Shown: positions 48,579-64,000 of the stretch, one piece after another
Numbering within the stretch: position 1 is the first letter of the stretch
Layout: the number at the start of each line of letters is the position of its first letter
DNA from: Thelephora terrestris
Taxonomy: Eukaryota > Basidiomycota > Agaricomycetes > Thelephorales > Thelephoraceae
Reading direction: 5' to 3'
Length of the DNA: 64,000 bases
Assembly: GCA_015956445.1 (NCBI GenBank)
Contig: WIUZ02000001.1
Location: forward strand, 2,480,001 to 2,544,000
Notes under the pieces: generated by a model
Told to the model about the DNA's origin: nothing
The model's input: only the letters and a program-made list of their open reading frames with translations
The model's database searches: none
Program-made: the position numbers and the translations under genes

Positions 48579-48817
48579 CCTAGGGCTGGGTGTCGACGAG
48601 ATGTGCGCGACGTGTCTGATGACGAATAAGGAAATCCGGAGATTTGATCCCGTTTCATGGGCCGAGAACCTTCCTCAAATAACCCAGACGACCGACAACG
48701 GTCACGACGACGAACACAAAGCACTGCAGTCAAGCTGCGAGGCCAACTACTATTTCCCAGATTCACGCACACTGCTGACACCACTCTCGGTGTTGGGTGG
48801 AAGACGAATAACGCGAC
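48579..48817. promoter_or_regulatory. Divergent promoter, OST3 / PIK1
   Basis: 239 bases between two divergent ATGs (48578 and 48818). Both genes act in the secretory pathway, so shared control is possible but not shown. No defined factor site is claimed. Confidence 0.5.
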
Positions 48818-51800
48818 ATGTCTCACGCTTTGCTCTTGAGGTTGTTTCTTGCACCTTCATTCTTCACCGTACACGTCGCACTCCAGTATTTGGCCCTGTA
48901 CTCTGACAACATTGGAATCACCTACTACCTGACCAGGAGGTTAAACGAGATAGATCCTCGTGAGCTGCGTGATGTCTGGGGATTCATATGGTGAACCAGA
49001 GCGTTCGTATTTTCGTTCGAGGACCCAGTATTCATCATGAACTTGCTCCCTAGCCACCTCCTTGTCACTAAACCATCCAAGTCCCGTGCTCTCGAGTGTT
49101 TCGTGATCGATGTGGCCCAAAGGTCGACGCATATAGCGATGCTAGTATGTCCGATCGTCTGATTTACCGGATGTGTACGTCTAAAGATTCATGTTCAGAC
49201 CTTGTGGTTTATGCAAGCATCTTTAAAGGACCTCTCCGCCAACCCTACCTCGCAATCCTTTCAAGTATGCCAACGGGTTCTCACACAATGTCACGAGATT
49301 ATCTTTGGGGATCTTCCGACCCCAGGATCTTCACCCTATGCGACTCTGCAACTCCCTTTCCAATCACGTTTTATGCGTAAGAAGGTCAGGCCACTTGTGC
49401 AACCCGCATTAGTTGGGTTGGCTATGGTTTTGGCCGGCGCCCCCGGCCTCCCTCAGCTGACACCTATAATGGGTCAAGTTGCCATCGAGCAGGGCCGAGC
49501 GATAGAGGATGGGCCAGAGATCTCTGGGCTAGAGCGCGAGTTTAGCCAGAGTTCTGTGACACTGCCCAGCACTACGAACGACGATGTCGATGCCGATGTC
49601 GATGCACAACCGCTTCCTGATAGTATCCAGGTGGAAGAACCCGTGCTTAACGCCAGTGTAGCGAATCGCTTGCGGAGGACAACCGTTGGACCGTCGCAGA
49701 CGACACCTGCGTTCCCCTTGCATCTACTTTCGAAGCCGAGGCTCTCTTACGATCCGTTTGGTCAGGAAGACCCACAGCCTACAAACAGCCCCTCCCAGTC
49801 TACCCCCTCACTCATCACCAACAGAAACCACCGCCCGAATACCTCCAGTCAGGGCGAAACTCTTTTGCAGCGGTACGATCAGCAATCCCAGATGCATTTA
49901 TTGCGTAGTCACTTCTGCCGAACTGAGGTACGCTCTGCTAGTGTTGGGCAACCCTGAGCCTAAAATTCAAGTGTCCAGATCCAATTTGTGCTCACACTAG
50001 AGAATATTTCAAATCGACTGTTGATTATCCCTAAACCCGCACGAGTCAGTGCGTTAAGAGCAGAACTTACTGCTCTGAATCATATGCTCCCTGCAGAAGT
50101 AAGCGGGTACTTCTATGATCTAGATCATCACCTTACACTTTGCTAAGGTCTGTGTGCCGCTATGGTGCACATCGTCCGATGTACCGCAGGGTACAGACAG
50201 TATTCCTCAGCCCCACCACCGCATTGTCCGAATACCTCCAGGGGAAAGCGTTGTTCTCAACTCAGCCGAGCATGCGCCCTATCTCCTCATATTGGAGGTT
50301 TTGCATGGCGACCTTGACTTCAGTCCGACCAAGAGAAGTAATAAGGACATTTTACGCAAGATCGCCATCAAGGAATCTGAGCGAAAAGGTGCTTCTAAGG
50401 ACATTGTCGCCTTCAGCGCAACCTCGAACACGACCCCGACGGTCGCAGCAGAGAGAGCTAAATCTCAGGACCCCGAAGGTGCTGGGGTGAGTAGATCTGA
50501 AGTTATCCTCGATGCGTCGGACGAGCAGCCCCTTTCTGCCCTGGGGATCGTCATCCCTCCATCCCCCATGACTCCTACCGTTCTTTCTCCTGAAGGGGAT
50601 GACGAAGAAATGGATCTCGTAGAACAATTATATGGCCCGAACGAATCCATAAGGTCAAGGCCGATGGATTTATCAGAGTCCGTTGTCCGTCCGCCTGCTC
50701 CCAAGAACCGAGACTTAGACTTGGTAGCCTGGTCAAGATCGTCATCAACCCCCGCAACACCATTCCCTGCTGACATCGCCTCTCATAATATCGACACAAT
50801 GCCCACAGCGCTTCAGACCGCTTTCCCTCCAAGCACCGACCTTCCCGGATCTTCCATCGCCAATGGCGGCGATCTTACCCTCGATGACTACTCAGAGAGG
50901 ATGAAAACCGCCGCCGTCATGCTTGCTCAGTTGAACGCGAATCTTGCTGAAATACCACACGCCGTTGAGAGCTCATCCCAGCTTCCAAGGCGATGGCTCC
51001 CAGGGCCTTCGGCCGACGGAGCAGAATCGTCAAACTCGAACCTTGCACCCGCCTCCGAGAATCAACCCTCCAAGAGGCTACGTTTACAATACGTAGAAGC
51101 CAGGGCGATCAGGGAGCGCATCATGAAGGAGATGATGTTGCTGGAGGAACAAAGGGTGCAGAGGATGAAGGAGGGCGGGAGCTCTGGCGAGATGTTCAAG
51201 TTTGGGATGGGCTCATCGAATACTGCTGAAGATGAGAGTATCATCAGGAAAGAACTCAACAAGGTGGATCCGTCTGCTATTGTGTTCAGTGAATCATGGG
51301 CAAACAAGAAGGTACGCCTGGCGTTTGTGGTTCAATTTACTCACCTGATGCTCTTTGTAGAGTCGGATACGACAGAATTCGCCATACGGACACACGGGTA
51401 TAGTTTCAGTCTTCTGGCTACATGATCGCCCTAATAAACATTCAGCGAATTGGGATTGTGTATCTGTGATCGTCAAGACCGGTAGTGACTTACGACAAGA
51501 ACAGCTCGCGGTTCAGTTGATCCAAGAATTTGAAAGGATCTGGAAGGAGGAAAACGTTCAATGCTGGGTCAGATAGTAAGTTTATGAAACCCGTGTATGT
51601 GCTGCCCTGACCTCTTTAGCTTCCGGATCCTCATCACTGGTGGCTCATCTGGCCTGGTGGAGACGATCACCGATGCCGTTTCCATTCACTCGATCAAGAA
51701 GGCTGAGTACGCCAAACGACTCGCTCAAGGGCAGTTAGGGCATGTGTCCTTGTTGGATCATTTCATATCCGTATGCCATTCTTTTGGTAAAAGATTGAGA

Positions 51801-52581
51801 CTCTGATCTACTTCTCTTAAGTCCTATGGTGACCCGTCGTCTGCGAAATTTGCGAGAGCGCAACGAAATTTCGTCAAATCGCTCGCTGGTATAGCTCCCA
51901 GTCCAAGTATATCGGGCGTATCTTTGACGAGTTCCACAACCAGGTTGTTCCTTAATCACCTACTTGCTGCAAATCAAAGACCGACATAACGGTAACATCC
52001 TACTGGATCGGGAAGGCCACCTCGTCCATATCGACTTTGGTTTCATGTTGTCAAACTCTCCCGGGAACATTGGATTCGAGGCCGCTCCTTTCAAATTCCC
52101 GCTCGAATACGTTGAAGTACTTGGAGGTGTTGACAGTGAGCACTATCGAGAGTTCAAGAGACTGTTCAAGGATGGGTTCGAAGCTGCGAGGAAGCACTGT
52201 GATCGAATAGTCAGTGAGTGGGAAAAGGTAAATGAAACTTTTACTCAGCCTGCTAACCTTTTGTTTCTAGCTATGGTCGAGTTGATGCAGAAGGGTGCGT
52301 CCGATACTGGTCAAGGCATCTGCCCTAGCCTCTTATAGTTATTTAGATTCTTCTATGCCGTGTTTCACTGCCATGGGGGAACAAACCGCTGTGCAACTGC
52401 GTGAAAGGTTTCAACAGGGCCTCACACATTCCCTCGTAGCCGAGCACGTCGATAGACTCATAGAAACATCGTTGGGATCCAGTTGGACACGCCTTTACGA
52501 CTCGGTGAGTCTCTACCTACGCAAGTGCTCATGCTAAACCGTACTGTACAGTATCAATACTATTCACAGTCTATCCTTTGA
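48818..52581 (+). CDS. PIK1: PIK1, phosphatidylinositol 4-kinase (beta type)
   Basis: Golgi and nuclear kinase that makes PI4P for secretion. The ATG at 48818 starts MSHALLLRLFLAPSFFTVHV and LYSDNIGITYYLTRRL, the lipid-kinase-unique helical domain typical of Pik1. A long linker holds Ser/Pro-rich sequence and a coiled piece (LQYVEARAIRERIMKEMM). The catalytic domain begins after ESWANKK, with a nucleotide-binding exon having VKTGSDLRQEQLAVQLIQ, then FRILITGGSSGLVETITDAV and GHVSLLDHF. The catalytic loop is QIKDRHNGNILLD (51970-52005) and the activation segment HIDFGFMLSNSPGNIGFE. The last exon, after a GTGAGT donor, is YQYYSQSIL with TGA at 52579-52581, matching the Pik1 end. Catalytic Asp, Asn and the DFG motif are all present. 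Confidence 0.92.
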
Positions 52582-53266
52582 ATCCGTCTTCCGTTTCTTC
52601 CACCCATATTCGTCGCCATTGTGTATGTGATATTATATGCATACCGGACACCGGAACTGTGGGCTAACTCAAAAGATCATAAGCGGTTCTGTCTATGGAG
52701 GGAGGAGGGGGAGCGCGGTCGAGCTGTAGTAATGAATGTACACTGGTTGCCACTGATATGGCTCGAATCTAAGCGAGCGAGATAGTACAATACATACTGG
52801 AATGAGAGGTTGCGACTCACAAAGTACCTAGCTATAAGGATACAAAGATTTGGCTGGGGCGACGAGGAGATGATTGAGAGCGCAGGGATAATACCAAGAA
52901 ATAAAGCAACGCGAAGGCAGGTACGAGTGGTTCGGGATATGAGGGAAAGATGGGCACAGGATAACGAAAGCAGCGACGCAGCAAAATGACATAGATGGGG
53001 CAAAGAAAATGACGGCATGTATGAATCAGAGCATATAGGTTTTAGGGGGTTGTCATCATAGTAGAGGAGTAGAGATTTGCGGGACTCCGCTGACAACGCC
53101 TAAGTGAAGACCCACAAAGGTCTCAGGTGATCGAAGTACACGAAAGCAGACGGGACGGAGTGGTAAGAAACGACATACAGACTAGGAACGAACTTGGGAA
53201 TAAAACTGAAGAATGGAGAATCGGACTGCCACGAGGTCCGCAGTGTCCAACCGCCCAGATGAGCAA
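52582..53266. other. Convergent intergenic region after PIK1
   Basis: 685 bases between two converging genes; it must contain both 3' UTRs. One minus-strand open frame (52677-53096) is hydrophobic and Ser-rich but matches no family and lies in UTR context, so it is not called as a gene. Confidence 0.5.
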
Positions 53267-56200
53267 TCACCGTAACCTAGAGAGACGTCTGGAAGCCACG
53301 GGTCGCTGATGGAGAGCCGTCACTGGAGTGGGACTCTCCAGACCAGACTTGCCCTTCGGTTCTTCGATCGTCACGCCGGGTCTAGATCTTCTACCTGTAC
53401 CACGGTCATGGAATTCAATCTCCTCTTGGTTCCTCCACTCCTGAGCCGCCTCTACGGGGTCTCTGAGTGGTGGATAGAGTCCAGAGGTAGCTGAGCTGCG
53501 GACAGACTCATCCGGAGTGGTCAAAGAAACCTGTTTCGAAAACAAGTCAGCGATAGTCCATGCGAAGTATTCGAGAGTTGCTTCACCATTGTGCCATCCA
53601 ATGCGTCCATGGAAGCAGTTGATACAGTTCGATGTCTCTTCGAGAGCAGCTTCCATGGGTGGAATCCCCGGGGTTGCGCGTTACTGGGCCTAACATCCTG
53701 GTTGTTCTGCGTGTCTCGGCTCCGCTGCGTGCCATAAGAGCCGTACGTAGCATTGGTGGAATACGAGTGCTGTTGCTGGTGTGAAGGAAGGGTGCCGGGC
53801 AACTCCACAACCTTCGTCGTATTTGACCCAGGAGATTTCAAAGCCTCAAGATCCGCAGCAGGACGTTTCGCCGTACTCGAGTTCCTCCTCAACTTCCCAG
53901 TTCGTTGTTCAGGCTGAGAAGGCGCGGGGGTAGATGGAGGGTCTCTGGTCCTAGTCGGATTCGAAATTGACCTGAAGAGATTGAGTAGCCCTCCTCCCTT
54001 CTTCTTCGAGTCCTGACCCGTCGAGTGGGTAGAAGGCGGTCGACTCGATTGCTTGGTCGTGAGGGTTTGAGTTGAGGCGGATTTCAGCTGCTGAGGCTCT
54101 TGAACAGGCGTGGGGGGTGGTAGCTGATCCTTCGTAGGAGCTGGCGTAGAAAGGATCCCAGAAACGGCAACGCGGTTGGAAGGTGGTTGTGACATGTTGT
54201 GCGGATCGGATGCTGCTCGCGAATGACCGTTAGACTTTAAAATACTTCTCGATGAGCGACCGAAGCTTCCGTGTTGGATTTGAGATGCATATGTGAAAGT
54301 GGGTGCCGCAGAGTTAGATTGTTGTGAGTAGGGATGGGTAGACGAGGGAAACCGTCCATTGGTGTCGGTCACGGGCGTCGCCTTGCTGTCGATATTCGGC
54401 GAGCTGCGATGCAAAGGGCCTTCGTTGCTGTTGGACGGGGGAGGCCCCGCGTGCTGCCCACGCTGATCCCGGCGAGAGGCCCTGTCACGATCACGATCGC
54501 GTTCACGTTCTCGATCTCTGTCGCGTTCACGATCACGTTCGCGATGCCTGGGATCGTATTCGATCGTATCCTGGCTCGTTGTCCTCTTCCGTTCGTGATG
54601 CTCGGTATGATGTACTGGGGGCTTGACCAAAGATTGCCCAGAGCCATGCAGATCCTGTTGCTGAGTCGACCTCAAGGTAGACGAAAGGTAAGGGTGATTC
54701 TGGGCAGCATTCCTCAAGGAGGCCGCTGGATCGTTGTTCAGGCGAACGGGGGGTTGAGCAGGTTGCTCCTTCGAGAAACCGGATCCAGAACCCATGACCT
54801 GCTCTTGGGAGTGGGAATACGACTTTGACTTTCCGTGTCCCCTTTCATATGTCCTTGGGTCCGTGGTCGTATCTACAGTCCCCGTGGAACCCTTGCCAGC
54901 AGGATGAGTGCCCGAATGTGGGTAGAGTTGATCATCCTTCCTTGCAGGTGAATAGCTGTGCGTTGATTTGCCGTCCTTCAACGTCGTCCTCGAAGAGTTG
55001 ATCGGTGGAGTGGACATCATCACCGTCGAGGAACTAGACGGTGTGTCTGGACCGTCCTGTTGGATTCTTGCGTCATGGATCCCGTTCTTCATGACTGGTG
55101 ATGGTTGATTGCTGTGATTTGGAACTGTCAAGTAGGATGCCGTCGGGGAGGGTTTCGGGGATGGACGTTGGGAAGGCGGTTGAGAGCTTGTACCGTTGGA
55201 AAGCTGGTGTGAGTTTGATCTGTGCTGGGGGGATGGAACCTGCAGGGAGTGGTGCTGAGGTGTAGAGGTGCCTACTCCAGGGAATAACTGCGGTTGTGGA
55301 TCCTGGTCTCGAATTTGTTGCTCCAACGGCCGATCCGATGACGTGCCAGGTGATGCGTTTGTGGAACTGAAACCGTTCACCTCGAGAAAGCCAGGGACAT
55401 GAGACGATGCAGAGATGGTGGTTACCAGGGGGGTTGCCAGCAGTGGTAATTCTTTGTCCGTCAACACCGCATGTTCACCACCAGTGGCGTAGGTTTGAGG
55501 AGAACCTTTGTCCATCCTCCTCTTCCTGGCCTTCCTCTCCTTCTCTCTCTCCCGATCCTTCCCCGACCTCTCGCTATGCTTCCCAACAGTTGCATACCCA
55601 GGAGGATAGATATCGGAGGCACCAAGTACAGCAGGATTCAAACCATTGAAAGTCGTGGAGATGGGTTGCTGTTCCGCATAGAGGACATCGTTCGTAACCA
55701 CTGGAGTGGCTATCGGGAACGACCCATTCACTGGGGCGGATCGAGGCTGCGGTGGGGGAACTGGAATAGGTAGAACGCTATCCCGTCTCGAGTGCTGCAC
55801 CTCAGGCGCGGGGGTGTCGTGACTTTGTGGCTGGATCGGAGCGGAAGCCGGAACGCTGGAAATTGGGGTAGCGTATTCCACTGTGCCATCAGGAAAAATA
55901 TTGTGCAAGGGAACGGGCTTTCGTTTGAGCTTGGTAGCGCCGGATACTGAGCCCGTTTGACCGGCGACAATAGAATCCTTAGATCGGTTCCGTCCGGCGT
56001 AACTGTCCTTGGGGTACGAGGTGGGGGGGTGATTGGGGTCATACCCATTTGCCTGCCCTGGTGGTGGACTTCGCATCGTATCCGTTGAATACGTTCGCAC
56101 ATCCTGGGCACTCCCATTTCCAGGTCGCAAATTCTGTTCCGGATATAATGCCTGCTGGTGACTTGCGAGGGGGGTGGTATGGGAACGATGTGGTTGACTG

Positions 56201-57957
56201 GGGGTATATGTCCCAATCACCGGCGTTTGCGGCACTGGAGCGGTCTGAGATCGCAGGGATCCGTGGGGGTCGTGACCGTTAGCGGGAGGCCTAGAAGATG
56301 TTGTCTGTTGAGCATATTGCAAGCGGTTGTGTTTCTTCGTGGACGAGTCGAAAGGATGAAGAGTACGTCCTGCGACACCTGGTGTCTTATTCGATAGATC
56401 GTAGGAAAAAAGAGGATCAGACGGGCCCTGCCCCGCCTGGAGGGAAATTAAATGTGGGGCAGGTAGCGCAGTTTCCGGAAGGGGAGAAAATAAATGGCTG
56501 GCCGGCGTTGGCATAATCGGGGAGCTGATTACTGGTCTCGGGGTCTTTCTCGTAAACCATCCGGTCAACGACATCTTGGACTAGAATGAGAGCTAGTCAG
56601 CTGACTGCGCAAGACTAGACCGTAATAAGCACCTCTTTCTTGGGTCTCGATGGGGCGAGAGTCTCTTGGGAACTATCTCCGCGGATAGCGCGCTGTGGCG
56701 ACGTCAACAAATAATCAGGCTAGAGATTTGGGAAACGCACAAGACCCCGATTCTCTCGTTCGTTGTCGCTGCCAGATGCGAAAGCTTCTTGGCCAGCCTT
56801 CGTCTTGGACCGCTGCGGTAACCAAACGGGCGCAACCAGAGGTGCAGGAGGTGGACTGTACTTGGTAGTCACTGCAGGGGTAGCCAAGCCACGACCTTGG
56901 TCAGGATGTTGGGGTTGAGGTACGGATGAGGAGGGCGCTGGAGGCTGAGAGGGAAGGACGGTCGGTCGATTGTTTTCACCTGGCCGCGGAGACTGGAGTT
57001 GGAGAATGGTCAGGCTGAGGTGAAGGAGGGATACGAAGAGATAATTCACCTTCAGAGTCATCGCATCGTCCTCTGTGAGATGACGCCGATGACCCGAAGA
57101 CTTCGGGAGCATGGCGTTATCTTCTGGCCGGTCTTTCAAGTCCCTACCTAGGGTTATAGTGTGATGGATGTGTTGCCGCGAATCATATGGATCTCTACTC
57201 AGTTCCCTAGAGGTTTTCCTTGCGTGGGTATCAGATGTCCGGTCCCGCTCGCGGTCTCTATGGGTGTCCTTGTCTCGATCTTTATCTTTGCTCTTGGATG
57301 ACCTGCGAAGGGAGGGATCCGTAGTCTTACCGACTGGGGGTAGCCAACCGTTGTATGGCATAGCGAGGGCAGCGTTTGGTGAAACGGGTGAAGTGAACTG
57401 ATCGAATGAACTCTTTGGTGTCTTTGTCTTGGACGATTTGAGTTCAGCATGCCGAGATGAACTGGAACGAGGATCTCCAGGGTCATGGCCGTATGACGTC
57501 GGGTAGTTGGCCCGGGAGGAAGAGGAGGGTTTGTGTACGTATTCGGAGGATGAAGATGGGTGATAATGGGGTGATTTGGAGGCGGAGGTCTTGACTGTCC
57601 GTGAGGGGTCGGGGAGGATACTCGCTTTAGATACCCTACGCGCTGGGTCTGATGCCTTTTTCTGGCGGGTGGTCGTCTGAAGCATTTGAGGTTCTTGGGT
57701 TGGCTGGGGGGACCATGGATGTTTGTGGTCGACCTGGTTCGGGGCAGGCCGACCACTGCCCATGCTATGACGGGAACCAACGGAGGGTTAGGAGAGGGTG
57801 AGGGTGAAAACCACTGGCCCTTAACCGAAATTCGAGACTGCCGAAAAGAAGAGCCGACTCGTGAAGCGGCAGCGTGTTGTTGGCCTGGCAGCGCGGCAGA
57901 GGGTGCTCGCCCTCGCGATTTGCCGAACGAACAAAGAAAGCGAAAACTGGGTGACAT
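53267..57957 (-). CDS. Ser/Pro-rich, mixed-charge disordered protein (one gene, or two adjacent genes)
   Basis: No family recognised. The proposed ATG at 57957 starts MSPSFRFLCSFGKSRG; an intron near 57762-57811 joins ISVKGH to MGSGRPAPNQVDHK. The first half holds Ser/Lys-rich sequence with an RD/ER tract (57235-57300) and HIHHTITLGRDLKDRPED, and ends SDNERENRGL. Introns of 48 bases (good GTGCGT donor) and 52 bases (CTGAC branch) can carry the frame through GDSSQETLAPSRPKKE into a single exon of about 1,000 codons (56574-53570) of low-complexity sequence with KLKRKPVPLHNIFPDG, an RD/ER tract (54475-54560), KKKGGGLLNLFRSISN and HPWKLLSKRHRTVSTAS. A final intron joins DALDGTM to VSLTTPDESVRSSATSG, ending VASRRLSRLR at 53267. 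Alternatively the gene splits, one ending at 56720 or 56603 and a second starting at the ATG at 56574. The short gap and similar composition favour one gene. Confidence 0.5.
54475..54560. repeat. Arg-Asp/Arg-Glu low-complexity tract
   Basis: On the coding minus strand this is a run of alternating Arg with Asp or Glu codons (pattern RDRERERDRDRD), made of degenerate GATCGC/GAACGT-like hexamers. A shorter similar tract is at 57235-57300 in the first half of the same locus. Mixed-charge repeats of this type are common in nuclear-speckle and RNA-processing proteins, but no domain here confirms such a role. Confidence 0.75.
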
Positions 57958-58551
57958 TCTCGTGATTATAGATAAGATGGAGTATACAAAGCGGTGGGCA
58001 TAGAGAACGGGCAAAAGGCCATCGGGGCGTAGGTAAAAAGCGGAAGAAATTGTCTGTCGATCATGCCAAAAGATGTGGAGCGTCGTCTGCTCAACACAGC
58101 CGAACGAGGCATGTTCGTCGCCGTCATCAATCCATGCAGAAGTGCGAACAATACAGACCAAGACGGCCCGTATCCAGCGCTGCAGATAGACTGATGCTTG
58201 CTCTTACACGACTTTGACTCATTATCGACAGTGGGACAGCTGCAAGGCTGTTGGAGAACACAAAAGATCTCCTTGTCGAGACAATTTAAGGATCGTGTAT
58301 CCGTGTCTTTCGGACAAAAAATAGCAGAATAAAATGAGGAAAAAATGGAGGAATTTTCTTGTTCTTGGTGGTGGCTGAGAGAGCGAGAGTCAAGTGGAAG
58401 TGCTTAGTCATACGCTCCCGATTTGGAGAAAGCGCGTGCTCACTATCAATCCCAGTTCTCCAGTGTCGCTTCCCTCAGATTTCTCACCCAGCCCTCCTCA
58501 CGCGCGACAGCGCTGAAGCCTCTTCGACCCACCCTGAGACCATAAATAATC
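57958..58551. promoter_or_regulatory. Divergent region, disordered-protein gene / USP7
   Basis: 594 bases between two divergent starts (57957 and 58552). No gene is supported. An A-rich stretch lies near 58315-58350. It presumably contains both promoters and 5' leaders. Confidence 0.5.
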
Positions 58552-62850
<4,299 letters not shown>

Positions 62851-63202
62851 AAGCATTTCTCTTGTGTGGAACCGTCATCCTTCGTTCTCCCACAAACGCT
62901 ATCCGGTATTTTCTTCACTGTCGCACACTCCATGTACTCCCATCGCCACGCTTGTTGCCTTCTCTCCTGTATCCTGCGCTAGCCTCAAACTCTCCTTATT
63001 TTTCCTTTCTAAATTTTCCAGTCCATTGTAATTCTGACCCTCGACAATGTCAAGCACCTAAAATATCTTCCCCAAAACAACTCGGATACGTCGATGGTAT
63101 ATATCGGTGTACGCTATATACAGGATGCTCTACGGGATGGTGAGGTGGAAACGTATCGAACAGAACGAAAGACCCCCAAGAAATAAATAGAGGGCTGGTC
63201 GC
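62851..63202. other. Convergent intergenic region, USP7 / SEC66
   Basis: 352 bases between converging 3' ends. It is AT-richer than the genes and pyrimidine-rich on the plus strand near 62960-63025. It holds both 3' UTRs and nothing else was recognised. Confidence 0.5.
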
Positions 63203-64000
63203 CTATTTTCTCTTCTTCCCCTTCTTTCCGGACTGTGGAAATTATCGCCTCAGAGGACGAAGTCTGTGTTAATGAAGAATGCGCATACCTTCGAAGGGGT
63301 TGATGGAGATTTTGAGGTGGATTCAGCATCGCTTGTAGGATGCAGGTTGCCGTTTGCAGAGAGTAACGGAGTGGATGGAGTTACAGGTCGAGCAGGAGTG
63401 GCTGGGCTGGTTATTGAAAGGTTAGCAAGGGGCGTGCTGGGGGTGGCAGGGGTTTGTGGTGGCGGGCCGATTTGGAAGTTGGGGATGGGGACTCTTGAAA
63501 GATCTTTGCCCTTCTTGCCATAGATTAATTCTGTCCAACCGAATCGAAATCAGGTGAGGAACTACATGTGCATGAACATACGCTCACCTTTTTCCGCTCG
63601 AAGTTTGCTGGTTGACTCGAACATCGCGCGCATCTTCTCGTTGGCGATGATCTCATTAGCGGTAGGGAAAATGAGGGATCCCCAACCGTCCACAAAAGTG
63701 TTCGCTTCCGCGCACACCTCCCTCACCTCCCCTTCCAATTCCTTCTCCGCCGCCAAAAGACTGTTCCACAAATCGTCCCCGACCAAACCCTTCTGCAGCA
63801 GGTTTTGGAGGGCGGGTCTGTCCTCCCGGAAACGGACGGCCCGATGGACGTCCGCAATGGCACGTCGCACGAGGGCCGCTTTCAATGTGACTTCCGGTGC
63901 TGGAGGATCCTGCTGTAAAAGGGTGACGTAGGCATCTCGTTCCGGATGTGACTCGTAGTATGGGTCGAAACTCTTTCCTGTAGGTGAGAAAGTTGGAAAG
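63203..64000 (-). CDS. SEC66: SEC66 (Sec71-type), ER translocon subunit, partial at window edge
   Basis: Sec66 is a fungal subunit of the Sec62/Sec63 complex for post-translational protein import into the ER. The start lies beyond 64000; the window shows the cytosolic domain and tail. Visible pieces are DAYVTLLQQDPPAPEV (63900-63950), KAALVRRAIADVHRAVRFRE, RPALQNLLQKGLVGDDLWN, SLLAAEKELEGEVREVCAE and TFVDGWGSLIFPTANEIIAN, all typical. One intron near 63525-63590 leads to an exon beginning near KKGKDLSRVPIPNFQIG and a Pro/Thr/Ser-rich tail. A last intron (donor GTATGC at the SKG codon region, acceptor TTTCCACAG) joins STPSK to SGKKGKKRK with TAG at 63203-63205. The Pro/Thr tail with TP repeats is longer than in yeast. 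Confidence 0.9.

Noticed and set aside
52677-53096. Minus-strand open frame of 139 codons with hydrophobic stretches
   Set aside because: Lies between two converging 3' ends, resembles no family, and has Ser/Leu-rich composition expected from pyrimidine-rich UTR sequence.
54334-54828. Plus-strand open frame of 164 codons opposite the RD/ER tract
   Set aside because: It is antisense to the long minus-strand exon, kept open by the low-complexity repeat, and has no family match.

Overview
The window is nuclear DNA of a filamentous basidiomycete, most likely an Agaricomycete. Almost every gene is broken by many short introns of about 45-70 bases, with GTRNGY donors and CTRAY-type branch sites. 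Spacing is compact, and the recognised proteins (Kinesin-1 with a fungal tail, fungal Pik1, fungal Sec66, Trs120) fit fungi. No ribosomal or transfer RNA gene, transposon, LTR element or CRISPR array was found. The genus cannot be named from sequence alone.

Layout. 295-6235 (-): a tandem pair of DAL5-like major facilitator permeases. 6505-8634 (+): CLP1, a pre-mRNA 3'-end factor. 8837-11416 (-): an alternative NADH dehydrogenase with two EF-hands. 11867-19814 (+): a very large helical-repeat/zinc-finger protein, possibly UNC80-like. 19866-20250 (-): DPM2. 21132-22351 (+): a small FHA-domain protein. 22483-27238 (+): TRS120. 27373-27977 (-): VPS55. 28195-32129 (-): kinesin-5. 32266-32714 (+): ELF1. 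32941-37009 (+): kinesin-1. 37738-40611 (+): a Pumilio RNA-binding protein. 41487-47223 (+): SEC16. 47451-48578 (-): OST3/OST6. 48818-52581 (+): PIK1. 53267-57957 (-): a disordered Ser/Pro-rich protein, perhaps two genes. 58552-62850 (+): a USP7/Ubp15 deubiquitinase. 63203-64000 (-): SEC66, cut by the window edge.

The genes are mostly core housekeeping genes, and seven of them act in the endomembrane system: DPM2 and OST3 (N-glycosylation), SEC66 (ER translocation), SEC16 (ER exit sites), TRS120 and PIK1 (Golgi traffic) and VPS55 (endosome-vacuole traffic). Two kinesin motors of different classes sit either side of ELF1. The accessory-looking part is the permease pair at the left end.

The most unusual things seen are fine-scale gene architecture: a 10-base microexon kept in both permease copies; a DPM2 first coding exon that appears to be only the ATG, with a 9-base direct repeat around the intron; 51-base stop-free introns in two N-glycosylation genes; repeated DPYKP motifs in SEC16; and a large zinc-finger/helical protein of unknown role. 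No clearly new multi-gene system is visible. All exon structures were read by eye from splice signals and family similarity and have not been checked against transcripts.
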